Of a DNA stretch of 42,944 nucleotides, positions 1-9,729 are shown one piece after another (position 1 is the first letter of the stretch; every line of letters starts with the position of its first letter). This DNA comes from Candidatus Zipacnadia bacterium (GTDB taxonomy: Bacteria; Armatimonadota; Zipacnadia; Zipacnadales; Zipacnadaceae): NCBI GenBank assembly GCA_029820565.1, contig JALGUR010000017.1, forward strand, positions 1 through 42,944, given 5' to 3'. The notes under the pieces were generated by a model. The model was not told where the DNA came from. It did no database searches and saw nothing but the letters and a program-made list of their open reading frames with translations. Made by a program: the position numbers and the translations under genes.

Positions 1-1641
1 GCCTGCCAGGGCTGGGTGGCTCGCACTTCCGGGCTAACGCGAGGGGTAGGGAAGTGGTCGACCAGAGAGTTAATACAGTGTACCGAGAAGGCTACCGGCT
101 CGCGGGCCTCGGTGGCCAGGTCAAAAACGCTGAACAGCATATTCATATCGGCCACATAGACGGCAAAATGATTGATGTCCAGGCCGTGGAGGGTGTTGCG
201 GATGCGCTCCAGGGTGGCCGGTGCGCCGACCCCCCGTTGCTTATCGGCCTGGCGCACGAAGTCGGCCGCCTTGACTAAGAAGGCACCCGAGCCACAGGCG
301 GGATCCAGCAAGGTAACTGGACGGCCTTCTTCTACCGGCTCGACAAATCCGCTGCGCCGCACGATATATTCCACTACTTCGGGGTCGGTATAGAACTCTC
401 CCAGGTCCTTGCGCAGCTTGCGGGGCAGCACGCCTTGATAGATATTGCCCAGCACATCGACATTATGCTGTAATCCCGATAGGTCAAAGGCATTGAGCTG
501 ATATAGCACGCGCAACAGCGCTTTATCAAAGTTTATATCTTCGGAGCCAAGCAGCGCATCAAAGGGAGTAGGGCGGAACAACTGACGGCAGATGCGTTGG
601 GTATCACGAAAGGCGGTAGCCACCAGTTGGTCTACCATCTCCAGTTCGCCCGTGAGTTGCCGCCACAAATCCAATCCGCCATTGGAGATCTTGGGCTTGA
701 TAAGCTCGTGGTCTTCGGCTAACCGGACAAACAGCAGCCGGCCGAGGATTACATAACTCGCATTGAGCCGGAAGATACGCTCCAGGGCGTGCTGCTCGCT
801 CTCATGCGCATCGCGCCGGAAGCCGGTATAAGCCTGCTCTTCACAAAATTTGGCGAAGGCCTCCTCTAAAGCAATGGCCGGGCGGTAGTCGAGTTCCAGA
901 TCATACAGATATTTCCGCAGTTGTCGCAGATAGGCTTCCGGCTGCTCCTGCATTATGGCGTCGCGCTCAGCCTCCTCTGCACGGGTCTTTTTCTCCAGAT
1001 ACTCAGGATGTTGCTGGCGCAGTCTATGCCAATACTCTTGCAGATATTCTTGCAGGATTTGGACAATTCGGTTCAAGGTAGAAGTGAATTGGTCAAGATT
1101 CTCTGCCGCTACTTTAAGATAATGGTCGGGCGTCCCGGTTTCGCGGAATCGCTCCAGATGCCTTAGTTCTTTGGCCGCATTTGCCGAGATACACTCCAGC
1201 GCTTCATATAATTGCTCATCGTTGGCGGCATAGGTAGGAGTGCTCTCACAGCCATCTTCGTCTACTAATAGTGGGGCATCTAAATGGACTTCTCTGATGA
1301 CCTGGCCGGTGGGCTGACACAGGACAAAAGTATTAGGCGCGGCCCACAGAAAATAGGCAGTCTCGGTGCTTGCCGTCACGGATTAGCTGGTCATCAGTCT
1401 TAGCCTCGCACGGTATCCACCAGGAGTCGTCACTGGCCTTCACTCGGAGGTCCGGGATGCCTTCCCGGTCCCTGCTGCTGCCCTTCTTCGGCGTGGTTTG
1501 AACTTGGTCACTCGCGTAGCCGAGAATTCCACAGAAGATGTGCGTCTTAATAAGGTGATAAAGCTCGCCCTCACTGGCAGACTTACCGTGCTTTCGCCAT
1601 TCCTGTAAATACCTTGCTAAATGCGAGTTCCTATTTTTCAT
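1..1641 (-). pseudogene. Type IIG restriction-modification enzyme, frame-shifted and cut by the window edge
   Basis: An N-terminal ORF (1641 down to 1333) carries a PD-(D/E)xK-type nuclease segment, IPDLRVKASDDSWWIPCEAK. After KTDDQLIRDGKHR its frame runs to a stop at 1333-1335. A second minus frame, open from the stop at 1383-1385 to base 1, continues the protein with TETAYFLWAAPNTF, a long helical region, GEFYTDPEVVEYIV and AdoMet motif I DPACGSGAFLVKA (about 268-306). The catalytic NPPY motif must lie beyond base 1. The frame change is near 1362-1375, and a few residues usual in relatives may also be missing there (from memory of the family). I chose ATG 1641 over TTG 1662 because AAAGGA precedes it at good spacing. 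It lies 39 bp after the DUF1846 gene. The protein would cut and methylate DNA in one chain if intact. The family call is firm; whether the lesion is biological is not known. Confidence 0.8.
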
Positions 1642-1680
1642 AATAACTGTCCTTTGCAACAAGTCCTCGCACGATGAAAT

Positions 1681-3227
1681 CTACCGCAGGAAGTAGCCGT
1701 GGGAGGTGGGTTGGGCGTCGGTAGTGAAGATGATGCCCAAGTCGCGTAGGCCTGATTCGTCACCGGAACTGGGCACATGGGTCAGGTGCATATCACAATC
1801 GCGCAACCGACCCAGCATTTCCACCCCGGCCTTCGCAGCAGGATTGCTGGCCGCGCTGATGCCCAGGGCTACCAGTACCTCTGCGACGTTCAAACTCGGC
1901 GAGGTTGAGCCTAACACCTTGGCTTTGAGTTCACCCAGGTTATTCACGGTCACTTCCGGCAGCAGATGGATATCGTCAGGGATTTTGGCCAGGTATTTTA
2001 TCGCGTTAAGGATGGCCGCCGAGGCCGCGTGCAGCAAGGGGGAGTTTTTGCCCGTGACTATCGTCTCGTCAGGTAGTTGAAGGGCCGCGCCACAATACAA
2101 CCCTTTATGGCCCTTACCCGTGGCCTCCGCCTCGCGGGCAGCCTGCCGGGCGGGAGATACCATGGGCCGGTCGGTGGGCGTTACCCCAACCTGCTTCATT
2201 AACTGTTCAGTCCGCTCTACAGTTTCCTGAGTGCCCACAGCCTGCAGGTATTCCCATTGGTAACGGAAGAAGCGCCGGATGATTTCTTGGCGCGCCGCCT
2301 CGCGCACCACCTGGTCATCCGTTATGCCAGCGCTGGCGCGGTTCACACCCATATCAGTCGGCGATTTGTAATATACATCCCGGTTCTCACTGCCTACGAT
2401 GCGCTCTAATAAACTCTTAAGAATGGGAAAACTTTCAATGTCGCGGTTGTAGTTGACGGCAGTGGTCCCATATTCAGCCAGGTGAAACGGATCCACCATA
2501 ACCTGGTCAGCTAAGTCTGCGGTCGCTGCCGCGTAGGCTACATTGACGGGATGGTCAACCGGGAGGTCCCAGATGGGAAAGGTCTCAAACTTGGCATACC
2601 CTGAATGGCCGCCGCGCTGGCGATCATGATACCGCCGCGCTGGCGATCATGATACATTTGGGCCAGACAGGTAGACATCTTACCGCTGCCGGGACCCACA
2701 CCGGTGACTACCACAATGGGTTCGGAGGTAGTAATATAAGGGTAACGGCCAAACCCCTGAGCCGCGACAACTTTGTCCACATCGGTCGGGTATCCGTCTA
2801 TGTAAGGCTGGGTGTAGATAGGTATTTGCTGTCGGCTAATCTTATTCATCAGCCGCCGGGTCACGGCTCCCTCGGAGAAACGGTTAATGACAACGGCTGC
2901 TGTCTTGATATGCCAATCGGTCAAATCGTCTATCGCCTTCAGGGTTGCTATTTCATAGGTGATCCCGAAATCACCGCGAATCCGGCCCGCCTCCAAATCG
3001 GCAGCACAGACGCAGAAGACAACCTCAATCTGGTCCTTGAGCCGCTGCAGCAGTTGCAGTTTCACATTGGGGGCATACCCGGGCAGTACCCTATGGGCGT
3101 GGTAGTCAAAGGAGAGTTTGCCGCCGAATTCCAAGTATAATTTGTTATTAAACTTGCTGACCCGTTTGATAATTGCTTCGGTCTGTTTCTCCAAATATAC
3201 CTCGTTGTCGAACCCAATCTTATGCAT
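1681..3227 (-). pseudogene. DUF1846 (UPF0371) family protein split by a 23-bp tandem duplication
   Basis: Two ORFs, 3227-2538 (MHKIGFDNEVYLEKQTEAII...) and 2499-1681 (MVDPFHLAEYGTTAVNYNRD...), match consecutive halves of DUF1846. The first half reads normally to STCLAQMYHD and then leaves frame inside an exact 23-bp tandem duplication (2609-2654). Deleting one copy joins the halves through HSGYAKFETFPIWDLPVDHP. The span is 1547 bp, so removal leaves 1524 bp or 508 codons including the stop, close to the usual length of about 500 residues. VVTGVGPGSGK resembles a nucleotide-binding loop and is conserved in the family. The biochemical role of DUF1846 is not established to my knowledge. The start ATG 3227 has a GAGGA ribosome site. 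As given, the gene makes only a 229-residue truncated product, unless 2499 is used as a restart. Confidence 0.9.
2609..2654. repeat. Exact 23-bp tandem duplication (2 copies) inside the DUF1846 gene
   Basis: Bases 2609-2631 and 2632-2654 are identical and adjacent; each begins ccgccgcgctgg and ends catgata. The 23-bp addition is 2 modulo 3 and is the only obstacle to a full-length DUF1846 reading frame. Confidence 0.97.
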
Positions 3228-3377
3228 TAACTGTCCTCTTTCGTTTCCTGTGGCCCCTGACCATTAGCCCAACTTCACTGCGCAGGATACTTTGTCGGGC
3301 ACAGGTGGACCTGCCCCGGTGTGGAGGAGGAGGCAACTGCGATTCACCGTTACAGTCTATTTCCGCCGTGCGGCGGG

Positions 3378-3860
3378 CTACCGCTCTAACTCAGTGTCTG
3401 CCTCAGTTGCCTCTGGAGCAGGGGAGTCGGGCTCGGCGGCCGGCTCCGTAACCTGCTCTTCCGGTGGCTCAGCAGCAGCTTCCGGTTCTTCGGCTTCCTC
3501 GGTCACCGGTGCTTCGTCCTCAAGTTCCACCACCAATTCCTCGGCCGCGGTGGCCTGACGCCGCAACTCTTCTATTTGCTGCTGCAGATCTTCAACTTGC
3601 TGGCCTATTTCGTCAACGCGCAGGCAATCACTGAGCACGTCTCGGTTGCGAACTTTGCCGCGCGTGTGCAGAGAATAGACCTTCTTACCAATGCTGGTAA
3701 TTACGTCGCTGCGCTCGCGGCTAAGTGCCCGAATGCGAGCGGCCAGTTTCTGGATGCTGGCCTGCCGATCCAGACTTTCGGCGATTACTCCCACCGAGCG
3801 CCTACTGCCGCGCACCAGCGAACCGGCTGTCTCCTTGAATTGCTGCCAAAAACTACTCAT
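3378..3860 (-). CDS. Small coiled-coil protein with acidic Pro/Ala/Glu-rich tail, unknown function
   Basis: 160 residues. Residues about 1-55 are basic and helical (FKETAGSLVRGSRRSVGVIA). Residues about 75-115 form a heptad-like coiled coil (IGQQVEDLQQQIEELRRQ), followed by about 45 residues of Glu, Pro and Ala repeats that look disordered. There is no signal peptide or membrane segment. The start ATG at 3860 has a strong AAAGGAGGA site. It lies between the PflX-like gene (153 bp upstream) and the DUF1846 gene (150 bp downstream) on the same strand. I do not recognise a family. The layout of a helical core plus an acidic tail would suit a scaffold or nucleoid/septum-associated protein, but that is a guess. 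Confidence 0.75.
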   Translation of the reverse strand: MSSFWQQFKETAGSLVRGSRRSVGVIAESLDRQASIQKLAARIRALSRERSDVITSIGKKVYSLHTRGKVRNRDVLSDCLRVDEIGQQVEDLQQQIEELRRQATAAEELVVELEDEAPVTEEAEEPEAAAEPPEEQVTEPAAEPDSPAPEATEADTELER

Positions 3861-4013
3861 CAGCGCATTCCTCCTTTACCAATTCAATACCTGTCTTTAT
3901 GGCTTCGGCTACTATGCTGCTCTGTTGGGCCTTGCGCCGAAGTTCCTCGGGGCAGAGTCCAAATCATCCCCCGCCTTCTGCCACCATGCTAAAGTTTCTG
4001 GACGCATCCCTGT

Positions 4014-4952
4014 TCACCTCCGCAGCAGCGTCAGGGGCCGCTCGTCCAGGCGGTGGAGGCCGGCGTCATAAGCCGCCTGGACTGCTTGGCGGTATTCTTC
4101 GGTACTAATTCGCCGGTTAATCTGCTTGTCCTGGTGGGCTTGGTAGCAGGGCCGATATTGGGCCATAACGTTTACATAAGTATCAGTGCTCAATGACGCG
4201 AGAAAGCGCATAACCCTGGTAGTGCCCGCAGCGCCCTCGGGCAGCACCAGGTGCCGGACCAACAGGCCGCGTTGGGCCAGGCCCCGGTCATCTATCTGCA
4301 AGTCGCCGACCTGACGGTGCATCTCCCGAAGTGCCGATTGCATCCGCTCAGGGTAGTCCGGTGCTGCTGACAGCCGCCTGGCGACCTCTGTATCGGCGTA
4401 CTTGGCATCAGGCATATATATATCAATAATTCCGTCCAGAATCTTCAGAGCCGCCACGCTTTCGTAACCGCCACAGTTGTAGACCAAGGGCAGCCTTAGT
4501 CCTTCGGCGGCGGCGATCACCAGTCCTTCCAGAATCTGAGGCATAAAATGGGTAGGTGTCACCAAGTTTATGTTATGGCACCTCATGCTTTGCAACTGGA
4601 GCATCATCTCGGCCAGGCGCTGTGCTGATACTTCCCGGCCTCGTCCCAGATGACTAATATCGTAATTCTGGCAGAATATGCAGCCCAGATTGCAGTTGGT
4701 CAGAAAGATAGTGCCTGAGCCGCCGATGCCGACCAGTGGCTGCTCCTCACCAAAGTGGGGATTATAACTGGAGACCCGGGCGGCCCGTCCCGAACGGCAA
4801 AAGCCCTGCTCCCCGCCGAGGCGGTCTATGCCACACTCGCGGGGACACAGCCGGCAGTCGGCCAACATCTGGAGGGCCTGGTCGCGGCGCTGCGCCAACT
4901 TGCCCTCAGCGTGAAGTTTCATATAGGCAGGTGTGAACTGCTCACTACTCAC
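4014..4952 (-). CDS. PflX-like radical SAM protein (COG1313)
   Basis: 312 residues. The radical SAM CxxxCxxC motif is NCNLGCIFCQNYD (Cys87, Cys91, Cys94). A second cysteine group precedes it (Cys33, Cys36, Cys40, Cys52; CRLCPRECGIDRLGG), as is typical of COG1313 proteins related to pyruvate formate-lyase-activating enzymes. The first Cys set should bind the 4Fe-4S cluster that cleaves SAM; the N-terminal set may bind another cluster or a metal. The target is unknown for this subfamily. The GTG start at 4952 overlaps the end of surE by 8 bp, implying translational coupling. No formate-lyase gene is nearby. Confidence 0.85.
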   Translation of the reverse strand: MSSEQFTPAYMKLHAEGKLAQRRDQALQMLADCRLCPRECGIDRLGGEQGFCRSGRAARVSSYNPHFGEEQPLVGIGGSGTIFLTNCNLGCIFCQNYDISHLGRGREVSAQRLAEMMLQLQSMRCHNINLVTPTHFMPQILEGLVIAAAEGLRLPLVYNCGGYESVAALKILDGIIDIYMPDAKYADTEVARRLSAAPDYPERMQSALREMHRQVGDLQIDDRGLAQRGLLVRHLVLPEGAAGTTRVMRFLASLSTDTYVNVMAQYRPCYQAHQDKQINRRISTEEYRQAVQAAYDAGLHRLDERPLTLLRR

Positions 4953-5709
4953 TGAGCTGATCCAGCAGCGAGGAGAGATTCGTTAGCAAGTCGTAATTGG
5001 TCAGGTCAAAGTGCAGGGGCGTGATTGATATGTGCCCGGCGGCTACCGCCGCAATATCAGTGCCCTCACTGCTATCAGTCTCTTCCGGATTACCCGAGAG
5101 CCAATAATAAGTCTGGCCCCGCAGGTCCTCGCGCTGCTCCACCTTATTAATATAGGCTCGCTTGCCCAGTCGGGTGAGTTCAATACCTTTAATCTGTTCC
5201 CCAGGTATGGGCGGCACATTGACATTCAGAAAGCAATCGTCAGGAAGGTCAATATGGGGCAAGATTTGTGCCAGTTTTCGGGCAAAGTCAGCTGCGGTCT
5301 GATACTCCGGAGGCGAATATGAAGCCACTGAGATGGCGAAGGCCGGCAGACCTTGCAGGGCGGCCTCCATCGCGGCCGAGACCGTCCCCGAATACAGCAC
5401 CTCTTCACCCAGGTTCGCCCCCCGGTTTATCCCGGCCACCACCAAATCAGGCCGTTGTGGCAGGGCCAGGCAGCCTAAGACTACGCAATCGGCGGGAGTA
5501 CCATTGCTGGCATAGACGGTCGCCTCGAGCCCTGGAATCGCCGCTGGCTTCATCCGCAGCGGCTTGTGCAGGGTTACCGCATGGCCGGCGGCGCTTAGAT
5601 CCCGTTCGGGAGCCACGAGTATTAACTCGGCTATCTCCTGCAGGCTCTCAGCCAGTGTCCGCAGTCCTACAGCATGTATGCCGTCATCATTTGTTAGCAG
5701 TATGCGCAT
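4945..5709 (-). CDS. surE: 5'/3'-nucleotidase SurE
   Basis: 254 residues from ATG 5709, chosen because the protein then begins MRILLTNDDGIHAVGL as in the family; an upstream extension to 5778 would add 23 unrelated residues. The metal-binding NDD (residues 7-9), the GTPADCV segment and GINRGANLGEEVLYSGTV with the conserved Asn are present. SurE dephosphorylates nucleoside monophosphates, usually in the cytosol in stationary-phase or stress metabolism. It overlaps the following PflX-like gene by 8 bp. A 254-bp noncoding gap separates it from serA upstream, so it may start its own transcript. Confidence 0.95.
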   Translation of the reverse strand: MRILLTNDDGIHAVGLRTLAESLQEIAELILVAPERDLSAAGHAVTLHKPLRMKPAAIPGLEATVYASNGTPADCVVLGCLALPQRPDLVVAGINRGANLGEEVLYSGTVSAAMEAALQGLPAFAISVASYSPPEYQTAADFARKLAQILPHIDLPDDCFLNVNVPPIPGEQIKGIELTRLGKRAYINKVEQREDLRGQTYYWLSGNPEETDSSEGTDIAAVAAGHISITPLHFDLTNYDLLTNLSSLLDQLSE

Positions 5710-5765
5710 TGTTACAATCCTTACTTTAGTAAAGCTGATTCGTCTCTTCGTCCACGGCAGGTCAA

Positions 5766-5784
5766 CACAGGTTCTCAACCTGTG
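5766..5784. repeat. Short perfect inverted repeat (8-bp arms, 3-nt loop)
   Basis: CACAGGTT-CTC-AACCTGTG lies in the 254-bp gap between surE and serA. It resembles the paired hairpins at 17,714-17,762 in layout (GC-rich arms, 3-nt loop) and may be one of a dispersed family of intergenic hairpins. The remainder of 5,710-5,963 shows no gene; a second short palindrome, CAGATTCTAATCTG, is at 5,868-5,881. Confidence 0.7.
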
Positions 5785-5963
5785 CGCATCAGGGCGGGGT
5801 TGGAGAACCTCGCCTACGCGGAGGCACGAGGCGCCAGTTGTCAGCCTCTATTATGTTGCGCGTGGCCCAGATTCTAATCTGTGAGATTCAGACATGCAAG
5901 GTTAAACAACCTGCTCTCCGCGCCGGTTACTTGCCGTTCCTGAGCGCTGAATGCTGAGTCCTG

Positions 5964-7553
5964 TCAGTCAAAATTCGCCATTTCCAGTCGGGTCACACCG
6001 GGCAACTGGGCCAACTGTTCCAGTAATGAACTGTCCAGCGGCTGGGCGACCCGCACCACCATCATCCCCTGGCCTGCCACTTCATTGCGGGCTACCTGGA
6101 TACCCCGGATTGATATATCGGCTTCGCCCAGCAATATGCCTAAACGCCCAACAAAGCCAGGCTGGTCAGGTTGGGCATTCCATATCAACAGCACCACCCC
6201 GGTAGGTACCAAATCCACTTCAAACCCGTCAATTTCCACTACTCGTCCCTCGCCCGGTCGCAGTAGCGCACCACCGACCGAGCAACGCATCGAGCCAGCC
6301 TCAATAATTGCCTCCACCAGGTCGGGATACCCGCTGATACTGGTGGTCTTGCTCTGAGTCACCTGAATACCGCGGGCCTCGGCGACGGCGATGGCGTTGA
6401 CATAGTTGAGCGGCTCGTCGACTACTGGTGCCAGCAGGGTCACCAGGAAGTGGTGAGTCAGCATCGTCAGATGATCAGCGGATAACTCGCCACTGCCGCG
6501 CAGTTCCACGCGGCTCACTCCGTCGTCACGCAATGCGCCGTGCAATCTGGCCAGCGCGGCAACCAGCGGCGCATACTGGTCAACTACTGCTTGCAGTTCG
6601 GGCGCCCAAGCGGGCAGGTTTACCGGCCAGCGGGGCGGCTGGCCTTTGAGCACTTCTACCACCTGCCGGGCAGCGTCCACGGCTACATTGATCTGGGCCT
6701 CGGTGGTAGAGGCTCCCAGATGAGGAGTAGCGACGACATTATCCAGAGCAATCAATTCAGGGTCCGGCTCCGAACCGACGAATACATCCAGAGCCGCTCC
6801 CGCGATGGTGCCGGCCTGGAGGGCTTCTCGCAGGGCCGGTTCATCCACAATTCCGCCCCGCGCACAGTTTATTATTATGGCCTCTGGCTTCATAAGGTTA
6901 AATTGCTCAGCACCTATCAGCCCGCGGGTTCCGTCGGTCAGAGCAGTATGGACGGTAACAAAATCGGCTTCCGTCAACACCTCAGCCAACGAGCCCAGTT
7001 GGGCGTTGACACTGGCCGCATATTCTTGAGCCACGTATGGGTCATAAGCGATTATTTTCATGCCCAATCCCCGGGCCCGCCGGGCTACCTGGCTGCCAAT
7101 CTTACCCAGGCCCACAATTCCCAGAGTTTTTTCTGAGATCTGTCGGCCCATAAAGCGCTTGCGCTCCCACCTATTGGCCCGCAACGCCCTATTGGCCTGG
7201 GGAATGTTGCGGGCCGCGGCCATTAGCAGAGCGATAGTATGCTCGGCGGCGGCAATAGTGTTGGCGGTGGGACAATTCACCACCAGGACGCCCCGCCGAG
7301 TAGCGGCGGCTACGTCAATATTGTCTACCCCCACTCCAGCCCGAGCAATGACCTTAAGCCGCTGAGTGGCTTCAATAACCGGTGCAGTAATCTGCGTGCC
7401 GCTGCGCACCAGGATGGCATCGGCTTCGGTGGCCGCCTCGGCCAGTTGGGCTTCGGTAAGATTGAACTGGCAGTCTACCTGGCCGATGTTCTCCAGTATC
7501 TGGAGACCTTCGTCAGCCAGGGGATCGCAGACTAATATGCGATATTCAGCCAT
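5964..7553 (-). CDS. serA: D-3-phosphoglycerate dehydrogenase, long form with ACT domain
   Basis: 529 residues, the usual length for the long SerA type. The N-terminal substrate domain is followed by the NAD-binding Rossmann fold (VGLGKIGSQVARRARGLG) and the catalytic Arg (NCARGGIVDEPAL), Glu (VFVGSEPDP) and His (TPHLGAST). Next come the intervening ASB domain (about 320-450) and a C-terminal ACT domain (GFVGRLGILLGEADISIRGI) that normally senses serine. It oxidises 3-phosphoglycerate to 3-phosphohydroxypyruvate, the first step of serine synthesis. ATG 7553 follows the aminotransferase stop by 5 bp, so the two form an operon that probably covers the first two steps of the pathway. Confidence 0.96.
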   Translation of the reverse strand: MAEYRILVCDPLADEGLQILENIGQVDCQFNLTEAQLAEAATEADAILVRSGTQITAPVIEATQRLKVIARAGVGVDNIDVAAATRRGVLVVNCPTANTIAAAEHTIALLMAAARNIPQANRALRANRWERKRFMGRQISEKTLGIVGLGKIGSQVARRARGLGMKIIAYDPYVAQEYAASVNAQLGSLAEVLTEADFVTVHTALTDGTRGLIGAEQFNLMKPEAIIINCARGGIVDEPALREALQAGTIAGAALDVFVGSEPDPELIALDNVVATPHLGASTTEAQINVAVDAARQVVEVLKGQPPRWPVNLPAWAPELQAVVDQYAPLVAALARLHGALRDDGVSRVELRGSGELSADHLTMLTHHFLVTLLAPVVDEPLNYVNAIAVAEARGIQVTQSKTTSISGYPDLVEAIIEAGSMRCSVGGALLRPGEGRVVEIDGFEVDLVPTGVVLLIWNAQPDQPGFVGRLGILLGEADISIRGIQVARNEVAGQGMMVVRVAQPLDSSLLEQLAQLPGVTRLEMANFD

Positions 7554-7558
7554 AGATA

Positions 7559-8689
7559 TTACCTCTGCTGAGTCGCGGCCAGGGCCTTCTCCGCGTCACA
7601 GGAATAGCCCAATTCGTTCAAGCCGCTGGCAATGGCGACGATGGTCTGCCGCACCTGCTGTGGGCCGACCCAGCCCAGATGCCCTACTCTGAATATCTTG
7701 CCTTTGAGTTCTCCCTGCCCACCGGAGATGAGGATGTTGTGCTGCGCGGCTACCACCTGTACGAGCCGAGTAGAATCCAACCCTTGCGGCGCTTTGACCG
7801 ATGTGACTACGGCCGAGGCATACTGAGGGTCGGCGAATAGCTGTAGCCCCAGCGCCGCCATACCGGCCCGGGTCATCTGGCTGAGATTGCTGTGCCGCTG
7901 ATAAACCGCTTCCAGGCCCTCGCCGTGAATAAGACGCAGCGCTTCCCGCAGGGCCACAATCAGGTTCATATTGGGCGTATACGGGGTCTGTCCCTTTGCC
8001 AAGGACTGTCGCGCCGCGGGCAAGTCAAAGTAATACTTAGGAATAGTGGCCTTCTCAGCGGCCTGCCAGGCCCGGGGGCTGACCGCCACAAAGCCCAGGC
8101 CCGGCGGCAGCATCAGGGCCTTTTGGGAGCCGGCCACAACAACGTCTACCCCCCACTCGTCCATATTGAACGGGATTCCGCCCAGGCTGCTGACCGCATC
8201 AACTATTATTAGACCATCATATCCTCGGATGACCTGAGATAGAGCCCCCACGTCCTGGCAGACGCCGGTAGAAGTCTCATTCTGGGCCAGCAGCACAGCC
8301 TGGGGCTGGACTTGCCTCACCAACTCGCTAAGCTGTTCGGGTTGGGCGGCACGACCGTATTCCACCTCCAGCCAGTTCACCTGAGCCCCAAAGGCTTGGG
8401 CGATCTCTCCGTAGCGGTGGCCAAACTTGCCTGTCCTGATGGCTATGACTTGCTCACCGGGCGATAGAAAATTGACCACACCGGCCTCCATCGCCCCGGT
8501 GCTGGAGGCCGTCAATATTATTACGTCCTCTTCAGTGCCGAATAGTGGTTTAAGTTCCTCGCTACATTCGGCCAGCAATTGGGCAAACTCCGGGCCCCGG
8601 TGATAGATGGAGGGCCTACCCAGTGCCTCGCGGACCTGCGGCGGCAGGTTTGTAGGGCCGGGGATCATTAGCAACGGATCAGTGCTCAT
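7559..8689 (-). CDS. Class V aminotransferase (alanine-glyoxylate/serine-pyruvate type), probable phosphoserine aminotransferase
   Basis: 376 residues from ATG 8689 (MSTDPLLMIPGPTNLPPQVR), chosen over an upstream extension because MIPGPTN is the conserved N-terminus of the family. The PLP-binding region VDAVSSLGGIPFNMDEWGVD is followed by the Schiff-base Lys in VVAGSQKALMLPPGLGF. The fold is that of alanine-glyoxylate aminotransferases rather than classical SerC. It sits 5 bp before serA. Because AGXT-class enzymes replace SerC in several bacteria and archaea, transamination of 3-phosphohydroxypyruvate is the best guess; serine-glyoxylate or alanine-glyoxylate transamination is the alternative. 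The start overlaps the upstream NDP-sugar gene by 11 bp. Confidence 0.88.
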   Translation of the reverse strand: MSTDPLLMIPGPTNLPPQVREALGRPSIYHRGPEFAQLLAECSEELKPLFGTEEDVIILTASSTGAMEAGVVNFLSPGEQVIAIRTGKFGHRYGEIAQAFGAQVNWLEVEYGRAAQPEQLSELVRQVQPQAVLLAQNETSTGVCQDVGALSQVIRGYDGLIIVDAVSSLGGIPFNMDEWGVDVVVAGSQKALMLPPGLGFVAVSPRAWQAAEKATIPKYYFDLPAARQSLAKGQTPYTPNMNLIVALREALRLIHGEGLEAVYQRHSNLSQMTRAGMAALGLQLFADPQYASAVVTSVKAPQGLDSTRLVQVVAAQHNILISGGQGELKGKIFRVGHLGWVGPQQVRQTIVAIASGLNELGYSCDAEKALAATQQR

Positions 8690-9716
8690 AACTACAGTAT
8701 ACTCCCTCGGTCTGTTTATGGCCTTCGGGCACCTGCTCATTCTCCGCCACCACCACCGAGCGCAGGTCCGCACCTGCCTCAATAGTGGCCCCGGGATGGA
8801 CTACACAATCCTGTAGTTTAGCCTCCGGGCCGACCGCCACTGCCTCACCGAGGGTGACGTTAGGGCCTATCTGCGCTCCTTGCCCCAGTGTTACTCCACT
8901 ATCCAGGCAACAAGGTGGCCGTATTTGGACATCCTCGCCGATTTGCTGGGGCTCAATGTCGGGCAACTCCAGCCAGGGCAGCCGACCGGCCAGCAAGTCG
9001 CGGTTGACCTGTAGATAGGTCTCCAGGCGGCCTACATCACTCCAATAGCCCGGTTTATCAGGGAGGTGTCCGTATAGTTTCGCGCCGTCGTTAAGCAGGG
9101 CGGGGAACAGGTCGGTCTCATTGGAGTATGGCTCGCCAGTCGGTATTTGAGCCAGGATCTGGGGCGACATTATGTAGACCCCGGCATTGACGGTATTCTG
9201 GCCGGTGGAGTCCTGGGAGACTTTTTCCCGGAAGGCGGTAATGGAGCCGTCGCTGTCGCGCTGAATGAGACCGAACTGGCTTATGTCGGCCACCTGCCTG
9301 AGCAATATGGTCACCACGGCTGCGGAGTTAAAGTGCGCGTGCGCCATCCGCGTCAGGTCAACGTCCAGGATGAGGTCACCATTAAAGACAAGGAAAGGAT
9401 CCTCAATGAGTGTCTCTACATTCTTTATCGCTCCGGCGGTCTCCAGAGGCACTGATTCCTGGACGTAGCGTAGGTGTACTGCCCACTGGCTGCCGTCTCC
9501 AAGAACCGGACGGAGTTGGTCGGCCTGGTAGGCCGCCGCCAAAATCACTTCGGGAACACCAAAGCGGCCCAGAAGTTGCAATTCATAGGAAATCAAGGAG
9601 CGATTTACCACCGGGAGCAGGGCCTTCGGCCGCTGATAGGTGAGGGGCCGCAGCCGAGTGCCCAGGCCACCGGCCAGCAATACAGCTTGTGTTATGGGAC
9701 ATTGCTTATCAGCCAC
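8679..9716 (-). CDS. NDP-sugar pyrophosphorylase with C-terminal left-handed beta-helix
   Basis: 345 residues. The nucleotidyltransferase signature is AVLLAGGLGTRLRPLTYQRP, with PKALLPVVNR and a metal site in FLVFNGDLILDVD. The C-terminal third has hexapeptide-like repeats (VTLGQGAQIGPNVTLGEAVA), as in mannose-1-phosphate guanylyltransferases and GlmU-like proteins. It should join a sugar 1-phosphate to an NTP to supply polysaccharide or envelope synthesis; the exact sugar cannot be read. Translation starts at GTG 9716 with AAGGACGG upstream. It follows yjbQ by 13 bp and overlaps the aminotransferase start by 11 bp. Confidence 0.9.
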   Translation of the reverse strand: MADKQCPITQAVLLAGGLGTRLRPLTYQRPKALLPVVNRSLISYELQLLGRFGVPEVILAAAYQADQLRPVLGDGSQWAVHLRYVQESVPLETAGAIKNVETLIEDPFLVFNGDLILDVDLTRMAHAHFNSAAVVTILLRQVADISQFGLIQRDSDGSITAFREKVSQDSTGQNTVNAGVYIMSPQILAQIPTGEPYSNETDLFPALLNDGAKLYGHLPDKPGYWSDVGRLETYLQVNRDLLAGRLPWLELPDIEPQQIGEDVQIRPPCCLDSGVTLGQGAQIGPNVTLGEAVAVGPEAKLQDCVVHPGATIEAGADLRSVVVAENEQVPEGHKQTEGVYCSYEH

Positions 9717-9729
9717 AGAGCCACCGTCC

